A DNA stretch of 64,000 bases from Saccharopolyspora flava (lineage in GTDB: Bacteria; Actinomycetota; Actinomycetes; Mycobacteriales; Pseudonocardiaceae): positions 107,479-171,478 of the forward strand of contig NZ_FOZX01000011.1 in NCBI RefSeq assembly GCF_900116135.1, given 5' to 3'. Of this stretch, positions 37,075 to 45,981 are shown in pieces. Position numbers and translations under genes: made by a program. The first letter of the stretch is position 1; every line of letters begins with the position of its first letter. The notes beneath the pieces are model-generated. The model was not told where the DNA came from. It made no database searches and saw nothing but the letters and a program-made list of their open reading frames with translations.

Positions 37075-37725
37075 TCAGCGGTGCGCGGTCAGGAAGTGCG
37101 CCGGGATGCGCGCCCGGCCCCGCTCGTCGGCGGGGTAGTGGTGGGCGACGGCGGGCGGCATGAACGCGGCGATGGTGCTGGGCTCGATCGAGTCGACGCT
37201 CCAGTGCTCGGCGACGGCCGCGCGCAGCTCCTCGGCGTCCACCGCGTTCGGGCCGCCGCCCTCCGGGAACGCCGAGGTGTCGAACACCAGCATGTGCAGC
37301 CGCGCGCCGTCGCGGGCCGCGCGGGCGATGGCCGCGAGGTAGGGGTCGCGCGCGTCGATCGGCAGGGAGTGGAACAGGGTGCTGTCGATGACGGTGCCGA
37401 AGCGGCCGTCGTGGCCGGAGAGCTCGGTGATGTCGCCGACCTGGAAGGTCGCCGAGGCGTGCCGGGCGTCGCGACCGGCCTCGGCCTGGGCGATCGCGGT
37501 CTCGGACGCGTCCACACCCAGCACCTCGAAGCCGCGCGCCGCCAGGTCCAGCGTCGTGACGCCGACCCCGCACCCGGCGTCGAGCACCGGCCCCTCGATC
37601 TCACCGCGCTCGATGACCTCGGCGATCACCGGCTGCGGCTCGCCGATGTTCCACGGCACGCCGGGATCCTCCAGCACCGGCGACTCGCCCCGGTACACGG
37701 CGTCGAAATCGGGCAGTTCGCTCAC
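37075..37725 (-). CDS. Class I SAM-dependent methyltransferase
   Basis: A 216-aa Rossmann methyltransferase. Motif I is GPVLDAGCGVGVTTLDLAAR, motif II FEVLGVDASETAI, and motif IV TVIDSTLFHSLP. The N-terminal ELPDFDAVYRGESP and GVPWNIGEPQPVI segments are typical of small actinobacterial class I enzymes of unknown substrate. The GTG at 37725 behind GGAGG is preferred; a longer frame to 37839 has no domain content. It shares direction with the permease gene downstream, with a 15-bp gap. Confidence 0.88.
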   Translation of the reverse strand: MSELPDFDAVYRGESPVLEDPGVPWNIGEPQPVIAEVIERGEIEGPVLDAGCGVGVTTLDLAARGFEVLGVDASETAIAQAEAGRDARHASATFQVGDITELSGHDGRFGTVIDSTLFHSLPIDARDPYLAAIARAARDGARLHMLVFDTSAFPEGGGPNAVDAEELRAAVAEHWSVDSIEPSTIAAFMPPAVAHHYPADERGRARIPAHFLTAHR

Positions 37726-37942
37726 GCGAGCCTCCACAGCGGATCGGTGAAATATCCCGTGCTGCCACCGAAAACTACCACGACGGGCCGGTTCGGACCG
37801 TCGATCCCGCGGCGGGCGGGCGACCGTGAGATCGGTCAACTATCGGTTCCGGTGATACCTGGCATAGCCACGCCGCCCTTTGCCGATGCGGGCCCGTGGC
37901 GCACCCTGGAACGGCAACACCCCCTTCATCTCGGAGAAACCC

Positions 37943-39058
37943 ATGACGACGCGGACCGTGCTGGTGGTCGGCGCAGGAGCGGCCGGCACCGCGACCGCGA
38001 TCCTGCTCGCCGAAGGGGGCTGGGAGGTCGAGATCGCCGAAGCGCGCCCCTCGGTGTCCACCGCCGGATCCGGGATCACCTTGCAGGGCAACGCGCTTCG
38101 CGTGCTCGACCAGGTCGGCGCGTGGGAGCGGCTCAGCGGCTACCCGTTCGACGGGCTGGGCATGCGTGCCCCCGACGGCACGCTGCTGGCCGAGATCGAG
38201 GACGTCCGCACCGGCGGACCCGAGCTGCCCGCGACCCTGGGCGCCTACCGGCCCGAGCTGGCGCGGGTGCTCACCGAACGCGCCGCCGAAGCGGGCGCGC
38301 GGCTGCGCTTCGGCACCGCCGTAACCGGCCTGGAGCAGGACGACGACGGCGTGCGGGTGACCTTCGGCGACGGCGGCACCGGCCGCTACGACCTGGTCGT
38401 CGGCGCCGACGGGATCCGCTCCACGACCCGCGAGCTGCTCGGCATCGACGCGGGGACCCGGCCCACCGGCATGGGCATCTGGCGGGCCTTCACCCGGCGG
38501 CCCGAGTCGATCACCCGCACCGAGCTGTACTACGGCGGGCACTGCTACATCGCCGGGTACTGCCCGACCGGCGAGTCCGACATGTACGCCTACCTCGCCG
38601 AGGACGCCCGCGACCGCAGCGACCTCACCCCCGAGCAGTCGCTGGCGGTGATGCGGGAACTCGCCTCGCACTACGGCGGCCCGTGGCGGGAGATCCACGA
38701 CGGGCTCACCGATCCGGACACCATCCACTACACCTGGTTCGAGACTCACCTGCTCGACGCGCCCTGGCACCGGGGACGCGTGGTGCTCGCCGGCGACGCG
38801 GCGCACACTTGCCCGCCCACCATCGCCCAGGGCGCCGCCCAGGCGCTCGAGGACGCCTCGGTGCTCGCCGAGCTCCTGGTGGCCGCAGGCACCGTCGACG
38901 ACCAGGTCCTCACCGCCTACGCGCACCGGCGCCACCCGCGCGCCAAGACCGTCGTCGACGCCTCCAACCAGCTCGGACAGTGGCTGCTCGACGGCGAGCG
39001 CGGCGACGTCCCCGGCCTGCTCGACGGGGTCACGACGCTGCTCACCCAACCCGCCTAG
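37943..39058 (+). CDS. FAD-dependent aromatic monooxygenase (PHBH-like)
   Basis: A 371-aa group A flavin monooxygenase. The FAD fold is TVLVVGAGAAGTATAILLAE with the ribose-binding Glu in EIAEARPSVS. The DG motif is DLVVGADGIRSTTRELLG and the GD motif VVLAGDAAHTCPPTIAQGA. No membrane segment. The ATG at 37943 follows CGGAGAAACCC. A fumarylacetoacetate hydrolase-family gene lies 49 bp downstream on the same strand, so both may act in breakdown of an aromatic compound. The substrate is not predictable from the sequence. Confidence 0.92.
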   Translation: MTTRTVLVVGAGAAGTATAILLAEGGWEVEIAEARPSVSTAGSGITLQGNALRVLDQVGAWERLSGYPFDGLGMRAPDGTLLAEIEDVRTGGPELPATLGAYRPELARVLTERAAEAGARLRFGTAVTGLEQDDDGVRVTFGDGGTGRYDLVVGADGIRSTTRELLGIDAGTRPTGMGIWRAFTRRPESITRTELYYGGHCYIAGYCPTGESDMYAYLAEDARDRSDLTPEQSLAVMRELASHYGGPWREIHDGLTDPDTIHYTWFETHLLDAPWHRGRVVLAGDAAHTCPPTIAQGAAQALEDASVLAELLVAAGTVDDQVLTAYAHRRHPRAKTVVDASNQLGQWLLDGERGDVPGLLDGVTTLLTQPA

Positions 39059-39107
39059 CGGACGCCCACCCGCCTGGAGAACACCGCGCTCGGAGCCGGA
39101 GGAGCCC

Positions 39108-40037
39108 ATGCGATTCGCCACAGCCCGCCACGACGGCACCGAGACCAGCGGGGTCGTCGACGGCGAGACGTTCCACCCGCTGCCCGCCCCGATCCTGGAA
39201 CTGCTGCGCTCCCAACGGCTTCCCGAAGCCGGGGCGCAAGCGGTGACCGAGCCGGGCGTGCCGCTGGCCGAGGTGGAGCTGCGGGCCCCGCTGGAGCCCG
39301 CCACGGTGCGCGACTTCGTGGCCTTCGAGGAGCACGTCGAGGGCATGACCGGCGGCAACGTCGCGGCCGAGTGGTACGCGGCGCCGACGTTCTACTTCAC
39401 CAACCCGTACGCGATCACCGGCCCGTTCGACGACGTCGCGATCCCGCCGGGCTGCCGCAGGATGGACTTCGAGCTGGAGGTCGCCGCCGTCATCGGCCGC
39501 CCCGGACGCGACCTCACCCCGGAGCAGGCGCGCGAGCACATCATCGGCTACACGATCTTCAACGACTGGTCGGCGCGCGACCTGCAGTCCGCCGAGATGA
39601 AAGTGGGGCTGGGACCGGCCAAGGGCAAGGACTTCGCCACCACCCTCGGCCCGGTCCTGGTCACCGCCGACGAGCTCGAAACCCACCGCGACGCCGACGG
39701 TTTCCTGCGGCTGCCGATGAGCGTGTCGGTCAACGGCGAGCGGATCGGCCACGACCTGCTGTCCAACATGGGCTGGCCCTTCGAGGAGCTCGTCTCCTAC
39801 GCCTCGCGCGGCACCGAGGTCCGGCCCGGCGACGTGCTCGGCTCGGGGACCTGCGGCAACGGCGGCTGCCTCGGCGAGCTGTGGGGCAGGCCCGACCGGG
39901 AGGACCCGCCGCCGCTGCGGCCCGGCGACGTCGTGGAGATGACCGTCGAGGGCATCGGCACGATCCGCAACCGCGTCACCGCCGGTCACGACCTCCCCGC
40001 GGTCACCCCGGCCCGCACGCGCCCGCGCGACCGCTGA
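39108..40037 (+). CDS. Fumarylacetoacetate hydrolase family protein
   Basis: A 309-aa FAH-family enzyme (2-hydroxyhepta-dienoate isomerase / acylpyruvase type). Metal-site residues appear in FVAFEEHVEGM and FELEVAAVIGRPGRDL. FNDWSARDLQ and GKDFATTLGPVLVT are strong family stretches, and the C-terminus has GSGTCGNGGCLGEL. Such enzymes hydrolyse C-C bonds of beta-diketo acids late in aromatic catabolism. It is probably cotranscribed with the monooxygenase gene upstream. Confidence 0.92.
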   Translation: MRFATARHDGTETSGVVDGETFHPLPAPILELLRSQRLPEAGAQAVTEPGVPLAEVELRAPLEPATVRDFVAFEEHVEGMTGGNVAAEWYAAPTFYFTNPYAITGPFDDVAIPPGCRRMDFELEVAAVIGRPGRDLTPEQAREHIIGYTIFNDWSARDLQSAEMKVGLGPAKGKDFATTLGPVLVTADELETHRDADGFLRLPMSVSVNGERIGHDLLSNMGWPFEELVSYASRGTEVRPGDVLGSGTCGNGGCLGELWGRPDREDPPPLRPGDVVEMTVEGIGTIRNRVTAGHDLPAVTPARTRPRDR

Positions 40038-40052
40038 GCCCCGCCGCGATCC

Positions 40053-40721
40053 TCACGTGCCCAGGTAGCGGCCGGGACGGTGGTTGAGGGCCACCACCCC
40101 GTTGAGGAACACCGCGCCGAAGGCCGAGATCAGCACGGCGACGGGAGAGACGACGGTGAGCGCCGCGACGATCACCAGCACGTCCAGGCCCATCTGCACG
40201 TACCCGGCCCGCCAGCCCAGGCGCTCCTGGGCGATCAGCGCGACCACGTTGAAACCGCCCAGGCTGGAGTTGTGCCGGAACACGATCAGCAGCCCGATCC
40301 CGGTCAGCACGTTGCCGCACACCGCCGCGTAGACCGCAGGCAGGTGCAGCCCGGCGAACAGCTGCGCGTGCAGCGGCGTGAACACCGACACCAGCGCGAT
40401 CGAGATCAGCGACCGGACCGCGAACGACCAGCCCTTCTTGGCCACCGCCAGCACCATGAACGGCAGGTTCACCAGGAAGAACAGCACCCCGAAGGGAACC
40501 GGGAGCCCGTAGCTGAGCAGCAGCGACAGGCCCGCCGTGCCGCCGGTGACGATCTCGCTGGCCTTGAGCAGGTGCAGGCCGAGCGAGACCACGAAGGTTC
40601 CGGTGAGCAGACCGAGCACGTCCTCGGTGCGCGAGTGCGGCACCACCGGCCGCCGGGTCTCGGCGGGCGTCGGGGTGGCCGACGGGGTAGGGGACAGGGT
40701 CGGTGCTGACATGGTCGACAT
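40053..40721 (-). CDS. YitT-family (DUF161) membrane protein
   Basis: A 222-aa protein with a Pro/Thr-rich cytoplasmic start (SAPTLSPTPSATPTPAE) and about five to six helices. The family pattern is visible in SLGLHLLKASEIVTGGTAGLS, then VPFGVLFFLVNLPFMVLA, LTGIGLLIVFRHNSSLGGF and VALIAQERLGWRAGYVQM. YitT-type proteins are of unknown transport function. It is divergent from an Lrp-type regulator across a 175-bp gap, a layout common for Lrp-controlled transporters. The second ATG at 40712 is an alternative start. Confidence 0.85.
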   Translation of the reverse strand: MSTMSAPTLSPTPSATPTPAETRRPVVPHSRTEDVLGLLTGTFVVSLGLHLLKASEIVTGGTAGLSLLLSYGLPVPFGVLFFLVNLPFMVLAVAKKGWSFAVRSLISIALVSVFTPLHAQLFAGLHLPAVYAAVCGNVLTGIGLLIVFRHNSSLGGFNVVALIAQERLGWRAGYVQMGLDVLVIVAALTVVSPVAVLISAFGAVFLNGVVALNHRPGRYLGT

Positions 40722-40896
40722 GGTCGGGCAAGCGCGTCAGATCGGGCAACACAGCCCTCGAGAGCTGCGCGGGAAGTCGCGAATCCGCGCGATCGTGTGT
40801 CAGAGTGCTCAACGATCCGGTGCTCGTCACGCGGTTCTCGCCCGCTGTGCCCGGCACCACACTTGCGCTGGGATTTCACCCCGCGCGGAGGAGAAT

Positions 40897-41376
40897 GTGC
40901 CGGTGAACCAGATCGATGCCCTCGACGCCCGGATCCTGCTGGCGCTCGACGACGACCCGGAGCTGACGATCCTCGGCCTGTCCCGGGCACTCGGCGTCGC
41001 CCGCAACACCGTGCACGCGCGGCTGCGCAAGCTCGGCCGCAACGGGGTGCTCGGCGACTTCAGCCGGCGCGTCGACCCGGTGGCGCTCGGCTACGACCTG
41101 GTGGCGTTCGTGTCGATGCAGATCAGCCAGACCCAGCAGCCGGCCACCACCACGGCGCTGCGCGCGCTGCCCGAGGTGATCGAGATCCACGCGACCTCGG
41201 GAGACGCCGACCTGATGGTCAAGGTCGTCGCCCGCGACACCCAGGACCTGCACCGGATCACCAACGCGATCCTCGACATCGACGGCGTCGAGCGCACCAG
41301 CACCGCCGTCTCGCTGCACGAGGCGATGACCACCCGGATGCGGGCCCTGCTGGAGGCCGCTGCGCGGAACTCCTGA
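40897..41376 (+). CDS. Lrp/AsnC-family transcriptional regulator
   Basis: A 159-aa protein. The N-terminal winged HTH reads IDALDARILLALDDDPELTI and SRALGVARNTVHARLRKLGR. The C-terminal RAM/AsnC domain reads EVIEIHATSGDADLMVKVVA. The GTG at 40897 sits five bases after GGAGG; a second in-frame GTG at 40903 is possible. Divergence from the YitT-type gene suggests that it controls that gene in response to an amino acid, which is inference. Confidence 0.93.
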   Translation: MPVNQIDALDARILLALDDDPELTILGLSRALGVARNTVHARLRKLGRNGVLGDFSRRVDPVALGYDLVAFVSMQISQTQQPATTTALRALPEVIEIHATSGDADLMVKVVARDTQDLHRITNAILDIDGVERTSTAVSLHEAMTTRMRALLEAAARNS

Positions 41377-41497
41377 GCAGCGCGCGGGAAGTGGCCGTTC
41401 CGACGCGGTGTTGTGCCGCTGCGGTCATCGGCTCGCAACCGAACCGTGTTCCGCCGGAGGGATGTGATCATGGTCCGGGAGCGGGCATGATCACCAC

Positions 41498-42190
41498 GTG
41501 TCGCTCGATGTCTCCCGCCTGAACGTGCTGCTCTTCGATGTCCTGGGAACCGTGGTCGACGAGCGGGGTTCGATCCTCGCCGCCGCGCGGGACGCGCTGG
41601 GGGAGGGCGGTGATGCGCTCGCCACCGCGTGGCTGGACCGGCTCAACGCCCTGATCACCGAGGCCGACGACTACCGGCCGATGGACGAGCTCAACCTGGA
41701 AGCCCTGCGCCACGCGGCCGACACCACCGGTTCCTCCCTCGACGAGCCCGCGCTGACCGCCCTCGCCGAGCAGGGGCTGCGGCCCAAGCCCTGGCCGGAC
41801 GCCGCTCCGGGCGTCGGCGCCCTCGCCGACCGGTTCACCGTGGTCGCCCTGTCCAACACCACCACGCGCTCGCTGGCCGAGATCACCCGCCGCGGCGGCC
41901 TGCGCTGGGCGCTGGCCCTGTCCTCCGAGCAGATCGGCGCCTACAAGCCCGACCCGGCCGTCTACCAGCGCGCGCTGGAGCTCCTGCGGGTCGAACCCGA
42001 CCAGGCGCTCATGGTCGCCTCCCACTCCTGGGACCTGCGCGCCGCCGCCAAGCACGGCATGGCCACCGCCCACATCACCCGCGAAGGCGAGGACGACGAC
42101 CCGGCCGACCCCGACGAGTTCGACCTCCACGCCAACACCATCGCCGAACTCGCAGCCCAACTCCTACAACCCACTCCCGAGGAGGAGTAA
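41498..42190 (+). CDS. HAD-family hydrolase (haloacid dehalogenase type II-like)
   Basis: A 230-aa HAD enzyme. Motif I is LLFDVLGTVVDERG with the nucleophile Asp (FDVxGTVVD as in type II dehalogenases). Motif II is VVALSNTTT, motif III GAYKPDPAVY and motif IV MVASHSWDLRAAAKHG. The usual type II active-site residues can thus be traced. The GTG start at 41498 has no clear ribosome site. It stands alone and ends before a strong terminator. Real substrate unknown; annotation as a dehalogenase is by family. Confidence 0.9.
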   Translation: MSLDVSRLNVLLFDVLGTVVDERGSILAAARDALGEGGDALATAWLDRLNALITEADDYRPMDELNLEALRHAADTTGSSLDEPALTALAEQGLRPKPWPDAAPGVGALADRFTVVALSNTTTRSLAEITRRGGLRWALALSSEQIGAYKPDPAVYQRALELLRVEPDQALMVASHSWDLRAAAKHGMATAHITREGEDDDPADPDEFDLHANTIAELAAQLLQPTPEEE

Positions 42191-42235
42191 GCCCCTCGAA
42201 TGGCGTTTTTGCCCTGCTGCAGGGCGGCATCGCCT

Positions 42236-42279
42236 GAGAAGGACCCCAGCGGCTCGGGTTGGGCGCGGTGGGGTCCTTC
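42236..42279 (+). terminator. Terminator after HAD gene
   Basis: AGAAGGACCCCA (42236-42247) / TGGGGTCCTTCT (42268-42279), a perfect 12-bp stem with a 20-nt loop, then TCTGCG. It may also end a minus-strand transcript from the small ORF at 42312-42383. Confidence 0.8.
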
Positions 42280-42311
42280 TTCTGCGCCAGGGAGTTCGAC
42301 CCGTCAGTTCG

Positions 42312-42383
42312 CTAGAGGTGGACCCGCACGCGTGCGCGCAGGAGCCGTCGGCGAGCCCGCCACCTCTTCCAGGATTTCCACAT
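42312..42383 (-). CDS. Possible 23-aa cationic peptide
   Basis: A tiny frame, ATG at 42383, with GAGAGG eight bases ahead. The peptide opens MWKSWKRW and continues ARRRLLRARV to a stop at 42312. Three Trp and about eleven Arg/Lys in 23 residues form an amphipathic, strongly basic helix. It lies between two hairpins in a gap otherwise without genes. It could be a real small protein (membrane- or RNA-binding) or chance coding in Arg-rich high-GC DNA; no family is recognised. Confidence 0.35.
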   Translation of the reverse strand: MWKSWKRWRARRRLLRARVRVHL

Positions 42384-42406
42384 CCGATCAACCTCTCTAA
42401 GCTGGG

Positions 42407-42504
42407 GCCGACCCCGTGCCGCAAGCGCCAACCGGAGACACGGGGTCGGCTGTCCGGTCGGGTTGTGGCCCGTGCTCCGATGTCGGATGCGGCCCCGACC
42501 GGAC
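42407..42504. other. Two successive perfect inverted repeats upstream of XRE gene
   Basis: GCCGACCCCGTG (42407-42418) pairs with CACGGGGTCGGC (42439-42450). Immediately after, GTCCGGTCGGG (42452-42462) pairs with CCCGACCGGAC (42494-42504), followed by GGTTTTCCC. The loop of the second holds GTGGCCCGTGCTCCG, which recurs at 43825-43839 before the DUF397 gene. The second hairpin plus T run looks like a terminator or attenuator ahead of the XRE gene. Confidence 0.5.
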
Positions 42505-42630
42505 GGTTTTCCCTTCATGACGGAGCCTCGCCAGACCGGGCCGGGGAAGGGGCAGACCGAGCCCGGCGAGACATCCTGATCAGTAGTCTGCTGATCACGG
42601 TGCGTGGTCGAAAGGGATCGGAGTTTTCAG

Positions 42631-43332
42631 GTGTTTTCAACCGACGACGTGGGTTCGACGCTGAAGGCCGCGCGGGAGGAGGCTGGTGTCGGCCTCACGG
42701 AGTGGGCCGGAGAGCTCTTCGTCTCGGTAGGGCATCTGAGCAACATCGAGGCTGGACGGCGAAGCCCCAGCCTGGCGATCGTGAAGGCGTACGATGATCG
42801 TTTTGGACCGATTGGAGACGAGATGCTGCGTCGTCGCGACATCACACACCCGGGCGTGATGAAGGCGGACAAGCCGACTTTGACACAGCTCGCGCGTCAG
42901 ATCGACGGCGGAGATCCCGGGGTGCTCAAGACCCACCCGAGCAGTCGCACCGTCGACTTCTTCCTCGCGGCCAAGCTCGCTGATTCAGGTCTCGACCACG
43001 TCCGTGAGTGGGTGCGCACCGGGGAGACCGCGACGTTGCGGGCCAACGCACTCGCGGTGCTCTCGAAGGTGAACGAGAAGCGCGATGCGGAGCTCATCAT
43101 CGAGGCGCTGGAGACGGACGAGAAGCTCCAGTTCCTCTCGCTGGCCTCGGAGGTCTCGAAGCTGACCCAGTGGGATTGGGAGACGTCCAAACGGGTCGCC
43201 AAGAATCCGAGCCAGGCCCCGGAAGCGCGGAAGCTGGCCAAGGCGCTGACCAAGGAAGCCCTTCTCAAGGACGACGTCGAGAGCCGTTGGTGCGGGGCGT
43301 TCCTGCTCAAGGGCCTGGTTCCCGCGCTCTGA
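42631..43332 (+). CDS. XRE-family HTH protein with alpha-helical C-terminal domain
   Basis: A 233-aa protein. HTH at about 5-60 (VGSTLKAAREEAGVGLTEWA, VSVGHLSNIEAGRRSPS). Residues about 90-233 are helical repeats (VDFFLAAKLADSGLDHVREW, ETATLRANALAVLSKV, RDAELIIEALETDEKLQFL) resembling HEAT/ARM-like packing. The GTG at 42631 has GGAG seven bases ahead. Codons use more A/T than in the surrounding housekeeping genes. It is followed by a Cys-containing protein and a DUF397-like protein, a trio recalling the whiJ-type developmental sets of actinomycetes. Confidence 0.8.
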   Translation: MFSTDDVGSTLKAAREEAGVGLTEWAGELFVSVGHLSNIEAGRRSPSLAIVKAYDDRFGPIGDEMLRRRDITHPGVMKADKPTLTQLARQIDGGDPGVLKTHPSSRTVDFFLAAKLADSGLDHVREWVRTGETATLRANALAVLSKVNEKRDAELIIEALETDEKLQFLSLASEVSKLTQWDWETSKRVAKNPSQAPEARKLAKALTKEALLKDDVESRWCGAFLLKGLVPAL

Positions 43333-43403
43333 CATCGCCCGCTGTCACCGGATGAGCACTCAGCGCTACTCTGATCGGCATCGCCGCTGATCAAGGGGGA
43401 ACT

Positions 43404-43811
43404 GTGGAAGACGACCAGCTCGCTCCGGGCAGGGATCCGGAGTACCCGTCGCAGATCTGGATGAACCCGAAGCAGTGCCTGCACCCGTACGAATTCGTGC
43501 GGTTCCAGGCGGGTTCGTTCCCGCCCTCCGACCCGGAGACGCTGTCGGTGTTCAAGGTCGACTGCTTCGCCTGCGGGACGAAGTGGGACCAGACGAACTC
43601 TCCGGGCTGGGTGTACGAGTTCCTGGCCGACATCATCGCCCAGGGCAAGTTCCAGGTCGTCGGCTCGTCGGGTCTCGACATCACGGGTCGCGTCGAGTGG
43701 GAGCGCCAGACCCGCTACGGCAGCATCCTGGACGACCTCACCGGCTCGGGAAACCCCATCGCCAACTCATCCGTTAGCGCGAACGATCTTCTCGCGCGCT
43801 TCGACCGCTGA
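43404..43811 (+). CDS. 135-aa Cys-containing protein of unknown function
   Basis: No family recognised. A possible zinc site is made of NPKQCLHPYEF and FKVDCFACGTKWD (C..H, CxxC). The C-terminal half reads VYEFLADIIAQGKFQVVGSS and ERQTRYGSILDDLTG. The GTG at 43404 follows AGGGGGAACT. It lies between an XRE regulator and a DUF397-like gene, which suggests it is part of that regulatory set. Confidence 0.65.
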   Translation: MEDDQLAPGRDPEYPSQIWMNPKQCLHPYEFVRFQAGSFPPSDPETLSVFKVDCFACGTKWDQTNSPGWVYEFLADIIAQGKFQVVGSSGLDITGRVEWERQTRYGSILDDLTGSGNPIANSSVSANDLLARFDR

Positions 43812-43856
43812 TAGGTTCCGTGTCGTGGCCCGTGCTCCGGGATGTGGAGCACAGCA

Positions 43857-44096
43857 ATGAAACTCACGGTTGACGGCAGCGAGCTGACCTTCGTCAAGGC
43901 GAGCCGTTCGCACTGGGACGGCAAGGAATGCGTCCACGTCTCCACGAAGGGCACGGATGCGTACCTGATGGAGAGCGATGATCCATCGGTCATCGTTCAG
44001 ACCACGGTCCGCAACCTCGCGGTCTTCTTCGCCGGTGTGAAGAACGGCGAGTTCGACCACCTGGTGGTCGGCGCCCTCGAACCGGTGAGCGTCTGA
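43857..44096 (+). CDS. DUF397-like small protein
   Basis: A 79-aa protein. The pattern FVKASRSHWDGKECVHVST followed by ESDDPSVIVQTTVRNLAVFF resembles DUF397 (usual text W.KSS.S...CVEVA...DSK.P....L......F). DUF397 proteins are short partners of XRE regulators in actinomycetes, studied mainly in developmental control. The start at 43857 has GTGGAGC ahead; an ATG at 43842 is in frame. A terminator follows at 44112. Confidence 0.75.
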   Translation: MKLTVDGSELTFVKASRSHWDGKECVHVSTKGTDAYLMESDDPSVIVQTTVRNLAVFFAGVKNGEFDHLVVGALEPVSV

Positions 44097-44111
44097 TCCG
44101 CAGAGCATGAC

Positions 44112-44143
44112 GAAGCGCCCCCGTCGGACGGCGGGGGCGCTTC
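44112..44143 (+). terminator. Terminator after DUF397-like gene
   Basis: GAAGCGCCCCCG / CGGGGGCGCTTC, a perfect 12-bp stem with an 8-nt loop. The remaining gap to 44411 shows no gene; it contains an AT-richer stretch (GTTACCGAAATGTACACCC) likely to hold the acyl-CoA ligase promoter. Confidence 0.8.
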
Positions 44144-44411
44144 GCCGTCCACCGGACGAATCGCCGACCTGGTGCTCGAGGGGTGGTGCTCGGTGGGTGG
44201 ATTCGTCGTGCGAGGGGATCGCCGCGTGCGGGCCGAGCGGGGTGTGGCGAGAGTGTTCGTGCAGGTCGGGGCTTTGCTGACAGGAACCGGCACTACGTGT
44301 TACCGAAATGTACACCCAAACGATTGCCAGGTGGCTGCGGAGCATGGACGATCTGCCTGGGATCGGTGATCCCGCCTGCTCCGACCACCTCAACGACGAC
44401 GGGAACGGAAC

Positions 44412-45905
44412 ATGACGAACCTGGCAGCGAACTTGGTCGCCTCCGCGCAGCGGCACGGCGACCGGCCCGCGGTCCGTCTCGACGAGCACGTGCTCAGCTA
44501 CGCCCAACTCCACGCCTCGGCCGCCGCCGTGGCCGGTGACCTGCGGGAACGCGGCATCTCACCGGGTGACCGCGTCGGTCTGGTGCTGCCCAACGTGCCC
44601 GCGTTCCCGATCCTGTTCTACGGCGCGCTGCTGGCCGGTGCGACGGTCGTGCCGATGAACCCGCTGCTCAAGGCCCGCGAGGTCGAGTACTACCTGCGGG
44701 ACTCGCAGATGTCGCTGGTCTACGGCTGGGACGGCGGCGGTGACGCGGTGCCCGACGCCGCGGCCGAGGTCGGCATCCCCGGCATCGTCGTCGGGGCCCT
44801 GGGGCCGAACGAGCTGGGCGGCACGCCGATCACCGAGCCGGCCGAGCGCGCCGACTCCGACACCGCCGTGCTGCTCTACACCTCCGGCACCACCGGCAAG
44901 CCCAAGGGCGCCGAGCTGACCCACCACAACCTCGCCTCCAACGCCTCGATGGCCGTGGAGACGCTGTTCGAGCTCACCCCCGACGACGTGGTGATGGGCT
45001 GCCTGCCGCTGTTCCACGTCTTCGGCCTGACCTGCGCCCTGAACACCTCGGTGCTGGTCGGCGCGTGCCTGACGCTGCTGCCGCGGTTCGACCCGGCCAA
45101 GGCGCTGCAGATCGTGCCGCGCGACAAGGTCACCATCTTCGAAGGCGTGCCCACCATGTACGCCGCGATGCTCAACCACCCCGACGCGGCCAGCGCCGAC
45201 ATGAGCTCGCTGCGCACCTGCGCCACCGGCGGATCGGCGATGCCGGTGGAGGTGCTGCGCGGCTTCGAGGCCAAGTTCGACTGCCACGTCCTGGAGGGCT
45301 ACGGCCTGTCCGAGACCTCGCCGGTCGCCTCGTTCAACCAGCCCGGCTACGAGCGCAAGCCCGGCTCGATCGGCCTGCCGGTGCGCGGCTGCGAGATGAA
45401 GGTCGTGGACTTCGACGGCAACGAGCTCGGCATCGACGAGCCCGGCGAGATCGTCATCCGCGGCGAGAACGTGATGAAGGGCTACTGGGGCCGGCCCGAG
45501 GCCACCGCCGAAGCCATCCAGGACGGCTGGTTCCACACCGGCGACATCGCCACCAAGGACGCCGACGGCTACTACTTCATCGTCGACCGCAAGAAGGACC
45601 TGATCATCCGCGGCGGCTACAACGTCTACCCGCGGGAGGTCGAGGAGGTGCTCTACGAGCACCCGGCCGTGGCCGAGGCCGCGGTCATCGGCGTCAAGCA
45701 CGCCGACCTCGGCGAGGAGATCGGCGCCGCCGTCTCCCTCAAGCCCGGCCAGGACGCCACCGAGGACGAGCTGCGCGAGTTCGTCAAGGCCCGCATCGCG
45801 GCCTACAAGTACCCGCGCGAGATCTGGCTGGTCCCCGAGCTGCCCAAGGGCCCCACCGGCAAGATCCTCCGCCGCGAGGTCAAGGAGATGCCGCGCGAGG
45901 CGTGA
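44412..45905 (+). CDS. Long-chain fatty acid-CoA ligase / AMP-binding enzyme
   Basis: A 497-aa adenylate-forming enzyme. The P loop is [37 protein letters not shown] is the A5 motif, [19 protein letters not shown] the A7 motif, and [20 protein letters not shown] the A8 hinge. The catalytic Lys lies in [13 protein letters not shown] near the end. It activates a carboxylate to the acyl-AMP and then the CoA ester. The length suits FadD-like enzymes. The ATG at 44412 follows GGAACGGAAC. A LacI-type gene lies 76 bp downstream and is probably separate. Confidence 0.93.
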   Translation: MTNLAANLVASAQRHGDRPAVRLDEHVLSYAQLHASAAAVAGDLRERGISPGDRVGLVLPNVPAFPILFYGALLAGATVVPMNPLLKAREVEYYLRDSQMSLVYGWDGGGDAVPDAAAEVGIPGIVVGALGPNELGGTPITEPAERADSDTAVLLYTSGTTGKPKGAELTHHNLASNASMAVETLFELTPDDVVMGCLPLFHVFGLTCALNTSVLVGACLTLLPRFDPAKALQIVPRDKVTIFEGVPTMYAAMLNHPDAASADMSSLRTCATGGSAMPVEVLRGFEAKFDCHVLEGYGLSETSPVASFNQPGYERKPGSIGLPVRGCEMKVVDFDGNELGIDEPGEIVIRGENVMKGYWGRPEATAEAIQDGWFHTGDIATKDADGYYFIVDRKKDLIIRGGYNVYPREVEEVLYEHPAVAEAAVIGVKHADLGEEIGAAVSLKPGQDATEDELREFVKARIAAYKYPREIWLVPELPKGPTGKILRREVKEMPREA

Positions 45906-45981
45906 GCGGGTGGGCCCGGCTGCGCGCCGGGCCCACCACCTCGGACTAGGCTCGCGATGGTTCGGTGAGTGAGGTTCGAGG

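Noticed and set aside
32868..37725. A secondary-metabolite gene cluster around the SARP gene
   Set aside because: No core biosynthetic enzyme (PKS, NRPS, terpene cyclase other than shc, or RiPP precursor) is adjacent. The SARP is AfsR-sized and may be global.
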